The position numbers and the translations under genes were made by a program. A stretch of 46,702 nt of DNA from Oscillospiraceae bacterium. Lineage in GTDB: Bacteria > Bacillota > Clostridia > Oscillospirales > Oscillospiraceae. Shown piece after piece: positions 1 to 7,366 of the stretch. Location: positions 1-46,702 of the forward strand of contig JAFUNI010000015.1 of assembly GCA_017482385.1 (NCBI GenBank), read 5' to 3'. A model generated the notes under the pieces. It saw only the letters and a program-made list of their open reading frames with translations, was not told the DNA's origin and made no database searches. Each line of letters begins with the position of its first letter. The stretch's first letter is position 1.

Positions 1-2
1 AT

Positions 3-78
3 GGCGGCGTAACTCAGTTGGTAGAGTAGCCGGTTCATACCCGGTATGTCACCTGTTCGAATCAGGTCGCCGCTACCA
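3..78 (+). tRNA. tRNA-Met (CAT), elongator type
   Basis: A full cloverleaf can be folded. The 7-bp acceptor stem GGCGGCG pairs with CGCCGCT (one G-U), the anticodon loop is TTCATAC with CAT at 36-38, the T-arm contains GTTCGAATC, and CCA is encoded at the 3' end. The acceptor and T-arm resemble clostridial elongator tRNA-Met rather than initiator tRNA. A CAT anticodon could also belong to a lysidine-modified tRNA-Ile, but the acceptor stem argues against that. It abuts the next tRNA with no gap. Confidence 0.95.
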
Positions 79-153
79 GGCCCGTTGGTCAAGCGGTTAA
101 GACACCGCCCTTTCACGGCGGTAACATGGGTTCGATTCCCGTACGGGTCACCA
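79..153 (+). tRNA. tRNA-Glu (TTC)
   Basis: The acceptor stem GGCCCGT pairs with ACGGGTC. The anticodon stem CCGCC/GGCGG encloses the loop CTTTCAC, giving anticodon TTC. The T-loop is GGTTCGATTCC and CCA is encoded. It directly follows tRNA-Met with no spacer, so both are probably processed from one transcript that may begin left of the window. Confidence 0.95.
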
Positions 154-155
154 AC

Positions 156-189
156 AAAAATAAGACACCCAAAAGGGTGTCTTATTTTT
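156..189 (+). terminator. Rho-independent terminator of the tRNA operon
   Basis: A perfect 15-bp stem (156-170 with 175-189) with loop AAAA ends in a run of T. It sits 3 bp after the CCA of tRNA-Glu. The acetyltransferase gene starts only 33 bp downstream with no clear promoter of its own, so readthrough may supply its expression. Confidence 0.9.
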
Positions 190-221
190 GTTCTTATCAT
201 TACCGAAAAGGAGTATCTACA

Positions 222-662
222 ATGATCTTCTTGTGCCCCATTACCCGGGATAACAAAAACCTGTTCCAAGACACCTCTTATGCAGAAATGCCTGCCGAGG
301 CAATGGAGAAAATGTTAGCCGAGTCCCTTGCCAAAAATCACGAGGGAAAGTATTTCCAGCTGTTTGCTGTGATGGACGATACTCTGTGTGTGGGCTTTGT
401 GAGCCTATACGAAACAGCTCCCGGCCAGATCAGCTGCGGCCCGGAGATCAAGCCCCAATACCGGCAGCAAGGCTATGGTTATCTTGCGGTAAGAGCAGCC
501 TTGGAACAAGCAACACAGATGGGTTACACCATGGCTATTGCGCAAATCCGCCAAGACAATACCGCCAGCATCGCCCTCCACCAAAAGTTAGGCTTTGCCC
601 TCTGCCGTTCCTATACAAACAAGAACGGTCACCCGGTTTCGGAATTCTCAAAACCACTGTAA
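222..662 (+). CDS. GNAT family N-acetyltransferase
   Basis: A 146-residue single-domain GNAT protein that would transfer acetyl from acetyl-CoA to an unidentified amine. The acetyl-CoA loop is visible around residues 85-95 (YRQQGYGYLA, a version of the R/Q-x-x-G-x-G/A motif), followed by the C-terminal signature NTASIALHQKLGF. Start chosen at ATG 222 because AAAGGAG lies 9 bp upstream; a longer in-frame extension would run back into the tRNA-Glu gene and is rejected. No neighbour suggests a substrate. It lies between the tRNA terminator and the trpB promoter, so it is monocistronic or a readthrough product of the tRNA operon. Confidence 0.85.
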   Translation: MIFLCPITRDNKNLFQDTSYAEMPAEAMEKMLAESLAKNHEGKYFQLFAVMDDTLCVGFVSLYETAPGQISCGPEIKPQYRQQGYGYLAVRAALEQATQMGYTMAIAQIRQDNTASIALHQKLGFALCRSYTNKNGHPVSEFSKPL

Positions 663-687
663 TACTTCGTTTTTTGCTGTTTTATGC

Positions 688-716
688 TTGACAAGACCGG
701 AAACAGGGCGTATAAT
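688..716 (+). promoter_or_regulatory. Promoter of the trpB T-box leader
   Basis: The -35 is TTGACA at 688-693 and the -10 is TATAAT at 711-716, a perfect consensus pair with a 17-bp spacer. Transcription should begin near 723, just before the leader structure. Confidence 0.9.
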
Positions 717-722
717 ATTGCA

Positions 723-1010
723 AACTGTTGAGGAAGTGTAAGTAGGCTTTCCAAGGTTTCTCTCAGAGAGCCGCAGGTGGTGGAATTGCGGCAGACACCG
801 GAACGTTGAATGGACTTCCGAGGGCAATCAGAACAGGTCTGCTTAGTATGTGCGCCGGAGCCGGACACTCCGTTACCAAAGGTCGGCGTATGTTGATACG
901 CATAAGGGGATGCACCGCAGGGATGCATCAAGCAAGGTGGCACCGCGGATAATGTTTGCATTATTCGTCCTTGGCAGAAAGCGGATTTTCTGTCGAGGAT
1001 ATTTTTTTGC
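723..1010 (+). promoter_or_regulatory. Tryptophan T-box riboswitch leader with terminator
   Basis: The conserved T-box core AAGGTGGCACCGCGG is at 934-948, the sequence that pairs with the free CCA end of uncharged tRNA. A long 5' stem I spans about 740-860 and contains the likely specifier TGG (Trp) at 811-813 within GAATGGACTTCC. The terminator hairpin pairs about 967-980 with 986-1000 and is followed by seven T at 1002-1008. By family knowledge, uncharged tRNA-Trp stabilises the antiterminator and switches on the downstream gene. The Trp specifier agrees with the gene served, trpB. Confidence 0.92.
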
Positions 1011-1085
1011 CGCACCCTCGACCGGATTGCCGCAAATACATACATAACCCCAACATCGAGATATAAAAAACAGGAGGAACAACAA

Positions 1086-2309
1086 ATGCAATTTAACAAT
1101 GTTGATTTTGATACATACTTCAAGCACTACCCCGATGCCAATGGCTTTTTCGGCAAATACGGCGGAACTTATGTATCCCCGGAGCTTCAGAAAGCTATGG
1201 CAGAGATCACCGAAGCCTATCAGACCATCTGCAAATCCCGCAAGTTCATCAGCGAGCTGCGCCGTATTCGCAAAGAATTTCAGGGCAGACCCACGCCCAT
1301 CTCCCATTTGGAAAGACTTTCCGATAAGTTGGGAACAGGCGTACAGCTGTATGCCAAGCGGGAGGATCTGAACCACACCGGCGCCCACAAGCTCAACCAC
1401 TGTATGGGCGAAGCTCTGCTTGCCAAGTTTATGGGCAAAAAGAAGGTCATCGCAGAGACCGGCGCCGGTCAGCACGGCGTTGCTCTCGCTACTGCCGCAG
1501 CCTACTTCGGTCTGGAATGTGATATTTATATGGGTTCTGTGGACATTAAAAAGCAAGCTCCCAATGTGGCCCGTATGAAGATCCTGGGCGCCCGGGTCGT
1601 AGAAGTGACCGAAGGCCTGCAGACCCTGAAAGAAGCGGTTGATGCTGCTTTTGCCGCATATTGCAAGGAATACGACACCGCTATCTACTGCATCGGTTCC
1701 GTGTTGGGCCCCCATCCCTTCCCCATGATGGTGCGGGATTTCCAGAGTGTTGTGGGTATTGAAGCAAGAGAGCAATTTTTGGATATGACCGGTGAGCTGC
1801 CCGATGCAGTGGTCGCTTGTGTAGGCGGCGGTTCCAACGCAATGGGTATTTTCTCCGGCTTCCTGAATGACCCCGTGGATATCTACGGTATTGAGCCCCT
1901 TGGCAGAGGTCCTGCCCTGGGCGACCACGCTGCCAGCCTGAAATACGGTACTGAGGGCATTATGCACGGCTTCAACAGCATTATGCTCAAGGACGAAAAC
2001 GGCGAGCCCGCGCCCGTCTACTCTGTGGCAAGCGGTCTGGATTACCCCTCCTCCGGCCCGGAGCACGCATTCCTCCACGACCTCGGTCGGGTACAATACG
2101 ATGTCATTTCCGATGACGAGACCATCGACGCTTTCTTTGAGCTGTCCAGAATGGAAGGCATTATCCCCGCCATTGAAAGCGCTCATGCCGTTGCCTACGG
2201 TATAAAGTTGGCTAAGACCATGGGCAGAGGTTCTGTCCTGATCAATCTTTCCGGCCGTGGCGACAAAGATATGGACTACATCATCGAAAACTACGGTATC
2301 CGGGAATAA
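1086..2309 (+). CDS. trpB: Tryptophan synthase beta subunit
   Basis: A 407-residue PLP enzyme that condenses indole with L-serine to give tryptophan in the cytoplasm. The PLP lysine is Lys102 in HTGAHKLNH, followed by ETGAGQHG and the phosphate-binding GGGSNAMG. Length and motifs fit the classical TrpB1 type. Start ATG 1086 follows AGGAGGAAC. It is controlled by the tryptophan T-box just upstream and ends at a strong hairpin. No trpA or other trp gene is adjacent, so the enzyme may work on exogenous indole or with a distant TrpA (inference). Confidence 0.95.
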   Translation: MQFNNVDFDTYFKHYPDANGFFGKYGGTYVSPELQKAMAEITEAYQTICKSRKFISELRRIRKEFQGRPTPISHLERLSDKLGTGVQLYAKREDLNHTGAHKLNHCMGEALLAKFMGKKKVIAETGAGQHGVALATAAAYFGLECDIYMGSVDIKKQAPNVARMKILGARVVEVTEGLQTLKEAVDAAFAAYCKEYDTAIYCIGSVLGPHPFPMMVRDFQSVVGIEAREQFLDMTGELPDAVVACVGGGSNAMGIFSGFLNDPVDIYGIEPLGRGPALGDHAASLKYGTEGIMHGFNSIMLKDENGEPAPVYSVASGLDYPSSGPEHAFLHDLGRVQYDVISDDETIDAFFELSRMEGIIPAIESAHAVAYGIKLAKTMGRGSVLINLSGRGDKDMDYIIENYGIRE

Positions 2310-2324
2310 TTTACAAAAGAATAG

Positions 2325-2365
2325 CCCCGCCGCTGATTTTTTCTGATCAGCAGCGGGGTATTTTT
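2325..2365 (+). terminator. Terminator of trpB
   Basis: CCCCGCCGCTGAT (2325-2337) pairs with ATCAGCAGCGGGG (2346-2358) with one mismatch, followed by TTTTT at 2361-2365. The T-run merges directly into the ald-like remnant. Confidence 0.88.
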
Positions 2366-2424
2366 ATTTGCCCAGGATCGCATCCTTGGGGACGGTGTAT
2401 ACCATATTGCTTTTTTTGCAGTAT
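2361..2424 (-). pseudogene. Remnant of the 3' end of an alanine dehydrogenase gene
   Basis: Bases 2361-2409 match 3516-3564, the end of the intact ald, at 44 of 49 positions by eye, in the same orientation. Read on the minus strand it encodes NMVYTVPKDAILGK followed by TAA, against NMAYTDPKDAILGK-TAA in the intact protein. Similarity fades after about 2424, just before a new promoter begins at 2441. The rest of the gene is missing. Both copies end next to a hairpin and T-run, so the duplicated unit included the 3' context. This is the leftover of a duplication or of an insertion that displaced ald. Confidence 0.85.
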
Positions 2425-2440
2425 TTGCTTTTTCATCCAC

Positions 2441-2469
2441 TTTACATTTGGGCCTTCGCCCTATATAAT
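2441..2469 (+). promoter_or_regulatory. Promoter of the SPFH gene
   Basis: TTTACA at 2441-2446 and TATAAT at 2464-2469 are separated by 17 bp. It starts right where the ald-like remnant stops being recognisable. Transcription should begin near 2476, leaving a leader of about 48 nt. Confidence 0.85.
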
Positions 2470-2523
2470 AAAAGTAGGCAGGAGAATTCCTCACCGGCCA
2501 ATTTATAAAAAGGAGATATAAAA

Positions 2524-3468
2524 ATGCCCGCAATCATTATAGCCGTCATAGTTTTAGCCTTTATTTTGGCAAACGCAAAGATCGTTCCCCAAGCCCACGA
2601 ATATGTGATCGAGTTTCTCGGAAAGTACAAGACTACCTGGTCTGCCGGTTTCCATGTAAAGATCCCGGTTGTAGAGAAGATCGCCAAAAAGGTGACCCTT
2701 AAGGAGCAGGTTTTGGACTCCCCTCCCCAGCCTGTTATCACCAAAGATAATGTCACCATGCAGATCGATACCGTCATTTACTACGCTGTTTATGACGCAA
2801 AGCTTTATGCTTACGGCGCTGTCAATCCCATTTCCGCCCTTTCCAATCTGGCTGCTACTACCCTTCGTAATATCGTCGGCGAACTGGAGCTGGACGGAAC
2901 CCTTACATCCCGTGACACCATCAACGCAAAGATGACCTCTATTCTGGACGAAGCCACCGACAAATGGGGCATCAAGGTTCACCGTGTTGAGCTGAAGAAC
3001 ATCATCCCCCCTGCCGAGATCCAGAACGCAATGGAAAAGCAGATGAAGGCAGAGCGTGACCGCCGTGAGACCCTGCTGCAGGCAGAAGGCCATAAGGCTG
3101 CTGCCATCACCCGCGCTGAAGGCGATAAGCAGGCTATGATCCTGGCTGCCGAGGGCGAGCGGGATGCCCGCATTGCCCGTGCCGAAGGCGAAGCCAAAGC
3201 GATCTTCCTTTCCAAGAAAGCAGAGGCCGACGGTCTGCGTGAGCTGAAGAACGCCGGTGTAGATGCCGCTGTGCTGGAAATCAAAAAGTATGAGGCGCTG
3301 GTCGCTATGTCCGACGGCAGAGCTGCCAAGATCATCGTCCCCACCGACGCTGTGGATATGACCAAAGCAAATGTCCTCTTCTCCGAAGCCTCCGGCCTTG
3401 GCGATGTGACCACTCCCGCAGAGGAGAAGGCTGCACCCCCGAAAAAGCCTGACCCCTGCTGCGATTAA
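2524..3468 (+). CDS. SPFH/stomatin-like (band 7) membrane protein
   Basis: A 314-residue protein. An N-terminal hydrophobic anchor (residues 1-20) is followed by the SPFH/band 7 domain (about 25-190, including IVPQAHEYVIEFLGKY and the NIIPPAEI turn). A charged Ala/Glu/Arg-rich coiled coil (about 170-240) with repeated RAEGD/AEGE units comes next, then a Pro-rich tail ending PCCD. Family members form membrane-bound oligomers linked to microdomains and to FtsH-type proteolysis. Closest in plan to QmcA/paraslipin. No NfeD partner or protease is adjacent, which is unusual for this group. Start ATG 2524 follows AAGGAGATAT. The two C-terminal cysteines are a possible lipidation or metal site (speculation). 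Confidence 0.88.
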   Translation: MPAIIIAVIVLAFILANAKIVPQAHEYVIEFLGKYKTTWSAGFHVKIPVVEKIAKKVTLKEQVLDSPPQPVITKDNVTMQIDTVIYYAVYDAKLYAYGAVNPISALSNLAATTLRNIVGELELDGTLTSRDTINAKMTSILDEATDKWGIKVHRVELKNIIPPAEIQNAMEKQMKAERDRRETLLQAEGHKAAAITRAEGDKQAMILAAEGERDARIARAEGEAKAIFLSKKAEADGLRELKNAGVDAAVLEIKKYEALVAMSDGRAAKIIVPTDAVDMTKANVLFSEASGLGDVTTPAEEKAAPPKKPDPCCD

Positions 3469-3482
3469 GCTTATTTCTACAA

Positions 3483-3513
3483 AAACCTCCCGCCGATGAT
3501 CGGTGGGAGGTTT
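3483..3513. terminator. Bidirectional terminator between SPFH gene and ald
   Basis: AAACCTCCCGCCGAT pairs with ATCGGTGGGAGGTTT around a single-base loop, with T-rich flanks on both strands. It lies between convergent genes and can serve both. Confidence 0.85.
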
Positions 3514-3518
3514 CATTT

Positions 3519-4637
3519 TTACTTGCCCAGGATGGCGTCCTTGGGGTCGGTGTATGCCATATTGTGCTTTTCGGCGGTCTCCAACAGGGTCAGCTTGCCC
3601 TTGTAGGTGGTCAGACCCCGGCGCAGATGCGCATTGTCCAGCAGAGCCTGCTCCACACCCTTCTGTGCGATGGCGATGGCATGGGGCAGCGTTGCAGCAG
3701 ACAAGGTCTGAGAAGCGGTGCAGGAGAATGCGGAGGGGATATTGTCCACGCAGTAGTGGAGGATACCCTCTTCGTAGTAGATGGGATCGTCGTGGGTGGT
3801 GCTGACACAGGTCTCAACAGCGCCGGCATCGTCGCAGGCCACATCGATAATGAGCGCGCCGGACTTCATCATCTTCAAGTCCTCACGGTTTACCAGGTGA
3901 TCCTTCCGGGTCTTGGGCCACAGAATGCAGTTGATCAGCACATCGGTGCGCTTTAAACAGGCAACCAGGTTCTCCCGGTTGGAGTACAGGAACTCCACAT
4001 TGGCGGGCAGCTTATCCTTGGCAGCCTCCATAGCCTTCCAGTTCACATCCAAAATGGTGACCTTGTTGCCGAAAGCAGCAGCCAGCTCCGCAGCACCCAT
4101 ACCGGAATTGCCGCAGCCAATGATGGTGACTTCGGGGGTGGGAACACCGGGAATGCGGCTCAGCAGCATACCGTTGCCGCCATGGACGGACTGAGCAAAA
4201 TACAGTGCAGCCAGGAAACCGCCCTTGCCGGCCAGCACGCTCATAGGTGCCAGTGCAGGAAAACCGCCGTTTTCATCGGTAATATCCTCGTAAGCGATAC
4301 CGGTCACGCCACGGGCCATCAGCTCCTTGGCCATATCCGGGTGGGCATTGGAGTGCAGATAGGTAAAGACGATCTGACCTTCGTGGAGCAGGTCGTACTC
4401 AGCTTCCTCGATCTCCTTGACCTTGTAGAGCATATCGCAGCTCTTATAAACCTCTTCGTGAGCACACTCTTTACCGCCGGCGGCGATATAATCGGCATTG
4501 GAGAAGCCGCTGCCAACACCGCAGTCGGTCTCAAACAGCACAGTATTGCCTCTGCGCACCAGATCGGCAACAGCATTCGGAGTCGCCGCTACACGGAACT
4601 CGTTTTTCTTAATTTCCTTAGGAATACCAATAATCAT
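3519..4637 (-). CDS. ald: Alanine dehydrogenase
   Basis: A 372-residue member of the alanine dehydrogenase/PNT family, interconverting L-alanine and pyruvate plus ammonia with NAD. The N-terminal signature GIPKEIKKNEFRVA includes Arg15. Lys74 in KVKE and His95 in TYLHSN match the pyruvate-binding and catalytic residues of the Bacillus enzyme. The Rossmann loop is GCGNSGMGAAE near residue 175. Start ATG 4637 follows AAAAGAGG. It lies 29 bp after the DUF2207-like gene on the same strand, so co-transcription is possible. Its last codons are duplicated at 2361-2409. Confidence 0.9.
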   Translation of the reverse strand: MIIGIPKEIKKNEFRVAATPNAVADLVRRGNTVLFETDCGVGSGFSNADYIAAGGKECAHEEVYKSCDMLYKVKEIEEAEYDLLHEGQIVFTYLHSNAHPDMAKELMARGVTGIAYEDITDENGGFPALAPMSVLAGKGGFLAALYFAQSVHGGNGMLLSRIPGVPTPEVTIIGCGNSGMGAAELAAAFGNKVTILDVNWKAMEAAKDKLPANVEFLYSNRENLVACLKRTDVLINCILWPKTRKDHLVNREDLKMMKSGALIIDVACDDAGAVETCVSTTHDDPIYYEEGILHYCVDNIPSAFSCTASQTLSAATLPHAIAIAQKGVEQALLDNAHLRRGLTTYKGKLTLLETAEKHNMAYTDPKDAILGK

Positions 4638-4666
4638 AATAGAAACCTCTTTTCAAATTTATCGTT

Positions 4667-6376
4667 TTATTTCCGCAGACTTTCCACAAACGCAATGACT
4701 TTTTCCGTCCGGGTCTGTTCCGGCAGGGTGTTCATTCTTTCCAAAATCTGCCGCATTTGCAAGCGCCACTGACCGGCCCGCATCTCAACATTGATGCCGT
4801 CGGAAATATAGGGGCACTGACCCACGAGCTCCTTACCAAAGCTTTTAGCAAAGGCCTTATCTGCGCCCAGGGCTATGGCCAAGGGCATCATTTGATGGAA
4901 ATACTCCGGATTGTTTTGTTTGATTCTCTTCAGATCTTCGACAGACACGGTCTTAAAATATCGCCGCATACTCATAGCCTGCTCCATAGCCTGTTTGCCC
5001 GCATAGGTGCGCCGACCGCCAAAGGCCAGCAGCAAGCCGGCAAACAGCTGGCTGAACACCAAGGCCGCAGCGGTACTTACCTGTCCGGCAATCAGACCCA
5101 ACAGCAGCCAAAATCCGCACCAGCCCAGTCCGACCCACAGCTTGCGCTGCTGGGGCGCAAACAAATGCCGTGCCCAAAGCTGGATCTGCCAACTGCTGAG
5201 CCATGCGGCTACGCCCAAAACGACGATCCAAAACCATTGCAGCGCTGCGCCATCGGTAAGCAGCAACGCCAGTCCAACACCGCAGAACAGGCCTGTCAGC
5301 GCCGTTAAAATGCGGAATACTGTCAGATTTCCGGACTTGGGGTGGATCAGCGCGGTGAGATTGGGTCTGAGCTTTTCTACTGCGCAGTACACCGCGCCGT
5401 AACGGCGGCTGGATGCGTTGGCCACATCCCGGTTGCCAAAGAGCAGCTTAAAGCACCGCTGCTCAAAGCTGCTGCGCTCGTTGCCCATTTCCATCTGCTT
5501 TACAAGGCGCACAGGGCCGTTCTTCTCCGTACGGATCTGCAAATAACCCAGCTGCGCCCAGGAAAAGACCATCATATTTAAGTTTCCGCCCTGCAAATGC
5601 AGAACACTGCCCATTTCACCGGGGCCGTAGCCTTCGGGCGGTGTGGGCTGTTTGCCGGGCCACCAGGGCAAATTCCGCAGGAACAAAAGCCAGTACAGCA
5701 GCGCCAACGCAAAGCAAACAATCGCGATCACATTCACCGTCTCCAAATCCGGCGGTGTGATGATGGTCCGGGGGAACATCTGATCGTCAACGATCAAGGT
5801 CATCACCAGGGTCTCATGGTCCTTCAGCTCCACCTGGGAAGTACCGGTAACCGTAGGGCCTTCCGTGGTGCAGGTAATGTCCTTTTCAATATTGGCCTGG
5901 TGGTATCCGCTGGAGAATGCCGGCTTGGCCGTGATCTCACCGGGCAAAGTGACAGTAAATTCCATGGTCTGCACCGGATAGGCAAATCCGGACAGCAGTG
6001 GTAGCGTCAGCTCCAAAAGGTCCGCCTCATTGGTACGCACCAGATCCGGCAGAGAATAGTTAAAGGTCAAGGTAAAATCACCGGCGGTCTTGCCCACAAA
6101 CTTGGACACATCCACCTGCTTCAAGCCATTTTCTCTTTTGACCCGGGCGTGAGAGCCGTTGACAGTGATATTATCCGCATTTTTGGGTAGGGGAAACCGC
6201 AGCTTTTCCACCGGTGCATCCAAGTGGATGGCGGCAGTGAGGGTAATTTGGCATCTGCCGTCAGCGGTCACGGTTGCGTGGCTGCTGACGCTTTTCGCTC
6301 CGGTGGCGGCACTGGCGCCTACAAACAGCGTACACAAAAGGCACAAAAGGGAAACAAAAACTACAAATTTCCGCAT
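4667..6376 (-). CDS. DUF2207-like multi-pass membrane protein
   Basis: 569 residues with a signal peptide (residues 1-23, MRKFVVFVSLLCLL then ASAAT). An extracytoplasmic beta-rich domain (about 25-210) precedes a transmembrane helix (about 214-234). The signature PPEGYGPGEMG near 247 and a cytoplasmic winged-helix-like stretch come next, then four further hydrophobic helices (about 350-450) and a cytoplasmic tail. This order matches the DUF2207 family of bacterial membrane proteins, whose biochemical role is unknown. ATG 6376 was chosen over an upstream ATG because GGAGGCGG lies at the right distance and the signal peptide starts here. Promoter at 6408-6436. Confidence 0.7.
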   Translation of the reverse strand: MRKFVVFVSLLCLLCTLFVGASAATGAKSVSSHATVTADGRCQITLTAAIHLDAPVEKLRFPLPKNADNITVNGSHARVKRENGLKQVDVSKFVGKTAGDFTLTFNYSLPDLVRTNEADLLELTLPLLSGFAYPVQTMEFTVTLPGEITAKPAFSSGYHQANIEKDITCTTEGPTVTGTSQVELKDHETLVMTLIVDDQMFPRTIITPPDLETVNVIAIVCFALALLYWLLFLRNLPWWPGKQPTPPEGYGPGEMGSVLHLQGGNLNMMVFSWAQLGYLQIRTEKNGPVRLVKQMEMGNERSSFEQRCFKLLFGNRDVANASSRRYGAVYCAVEKLRPNLTALIHPKSGNLTVFRILTALTGLFCGVGLALLLTDGAALQWFWIVVLGVAAWLSSWQIQLWARHLFAPQQRKLWVGLGWCGFWLLLGLIAGQVSTAAALVFSQLFAGLLLAFGGRRTYAGKQAMEQAMSMRRYFKTVSVEDLKRIKQNNPEYFHQMMPLAIALGADKAFAKSFGKELVGQCPYISDGINVEMRAGQWRLQMRQILERMNTLPEQTRTEKVIAFVESLRK

Positions 6377-6407
6377 AATGCCGCCTCCTTTCACAAATGT
6401 TTTTATA

Positions 6408-6436
6408 ATTTTATCATAGCTATTCGGCAAAAGCAA
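6408..6436 (-). promoter_or_regulatory. Promoter of the DUF2207-like gene
   Basis: On the minus strand TTGCTT (6431-6436) and TAAAAT (6408-6413) are 17 bp apart. The -35 lies in the loop of a perfect 8-bp inverted repeat, ATTCGGCA (6422-6429) with TGCCGAAT (6439-6446), which abuts the rluA stop codon and could be an operator or a weak rluA terminator. Confidence 0.6.
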
Positions 6437-6446
6437 GATGCCGAAT

Positions 6447-7313
6447 TCAATCCGCAGCAAATTTGGAAGTCACCGTAATTTTTTCTCCGGTAACGGGATG
6501 GGCAAAGCTCAAAACCTTAGCGCAAAGCCTTTGGCTATGGAAACCCATCTCTTTGGAAAAGGTCTGAGATTCTTCACTTCCGTATTGAGGGTCACCCAAA
6601 ATGGGCCAGCCCATATAGGCGCAGTGGACCCGCAGCTGATGGGTGCGTCCGGTAACAGGCCGCAAAGTCAGCTTAGTAAAATTCTCTTTCCGCTCCAGCA
6701 CCTTAAACTCCGTCACCGATGGTTTTCCCCTGTGACTGACCTCCCGGAGCAAACTGGGCAAGGGCAGCCGGGCAATAGGGGCATCGATCACCCCGGATTC
6801 TGCTTCCGGACCGCCAAAAACCAACGCTTCATAGATCTTTTCAAATCCGCCCTGCAAATGCAATTCGTTAAGCAGACTGTGGATATGGGCATTCTTTGCC
6901 AGCAGCACCACCCCAAAGGTGTCCCTGTCCAGCCGGGTGAGGGGGTGAAAGGCGCTTTTCTGCCCGGTTTTTTCATAATAGCCCAGCACGACATTGGCCA
7001 GCGTCCCCGTGAGCCGGGAACGGGATGGATGGATCAGCATACCCGCCGGCTTATCCACCGCCAAAATATGCGCATCCTCATATAAAATCGTCAGCTCTCC
7101 GTCCTCTGCCGGGTAATCCGGCACCGGCTCGTCCAAAGGAACAGTAATAATATCCCCGGGCTTTACGGGATAATCCGTATGCACCGGTTGGCCGTTTACG
7201 AAAAGCAATTGCTGCCACTTGAGCCTGTTCATAAGCCCGGCAGACATTTTCATTTCTTCCCGCAAAAAAGAGGACAACCGCCCCTCCCTTGTGGCAATAT
7301 GCTTTAATTCCAA
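6447..7313 (-). CDS. RluA-family rRNA pseudouridine synthase
   Basis: About 288 residues. It isomerises specific uridines in RNA to pseudouridine. The catalytic-Asp motif HPLTRLDRDTFG is near residue 130, and the later VTGRTHQLRVH signature is intact. An N-terminal S4-like region includes LLFVNGQPV. RluC/RluD-like; the exact target base cannot be read from sequence. I place the start at TTG 7313, since AAAGGGGAG sits 8 bp upstream. An alternative GTG at 7355 lies inside the hisS terminator stem and has no ribosome site. It is the next gene after hisS on the minus strand. Confidence 0.88.
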   Translation of the reverse strand: MELKHIATREGRLSSFLREEMKMSAGLMNRLKWQQLLFVNGQPVHTDYPVKPGDIITVPLDEPVPDYPAEDGELTILYEDAHILAVDKPAGMLIHPSRSRLTGTLANVVLGYYEKTGQKSAFHPLTRLDRDTFGVVLLAKNAHIHSLLNELHLQGGFEKIYEALVFGGPEAESGVIDAPIARLPLPSLLREVSHRGKPSVTEFKVLERKENFTKLTLRPVTGRTHQLRVHCAYMGWPILGDPQYGSEESQTFSKEMGFHSQRLCAKVLSFAHPVTGEKITVTSKFAAD

Positions 7314-7335
7314 AGGGCTTCTCCCCTTTCGTAAA

Positions 7336-7364
7336 ATATCGGAGGTGCGGGGCACCTCCGATAT
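7336..7364 (-). terminator. Hairpin terminator after hisS
   Basis: ATATCGGAGGTGC and GCACCTCCGATAT form a perfect 13-bp stem with a 3-base loop between hisS and rluA. On the minus strand it is followed only by a short TTTT, so it may be leaky and let transcription continue into rluA, whose ribosome site lies just downstream. Confidence 0.7.
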
Positions 7365-7366
7365 GC

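Noticed and set aside
873-2186. Long open frame antisense to trpB
   Set aside because: It is the shadow of a clear trpB and its T-box. The translation has no family features and there is no ribosome site.
2554-3516. 320-codon frame antisense to the SPFH gene
   Set aside because: It spans the bidirectional terminator and mirrors the coding pattern of the SPFH gene.
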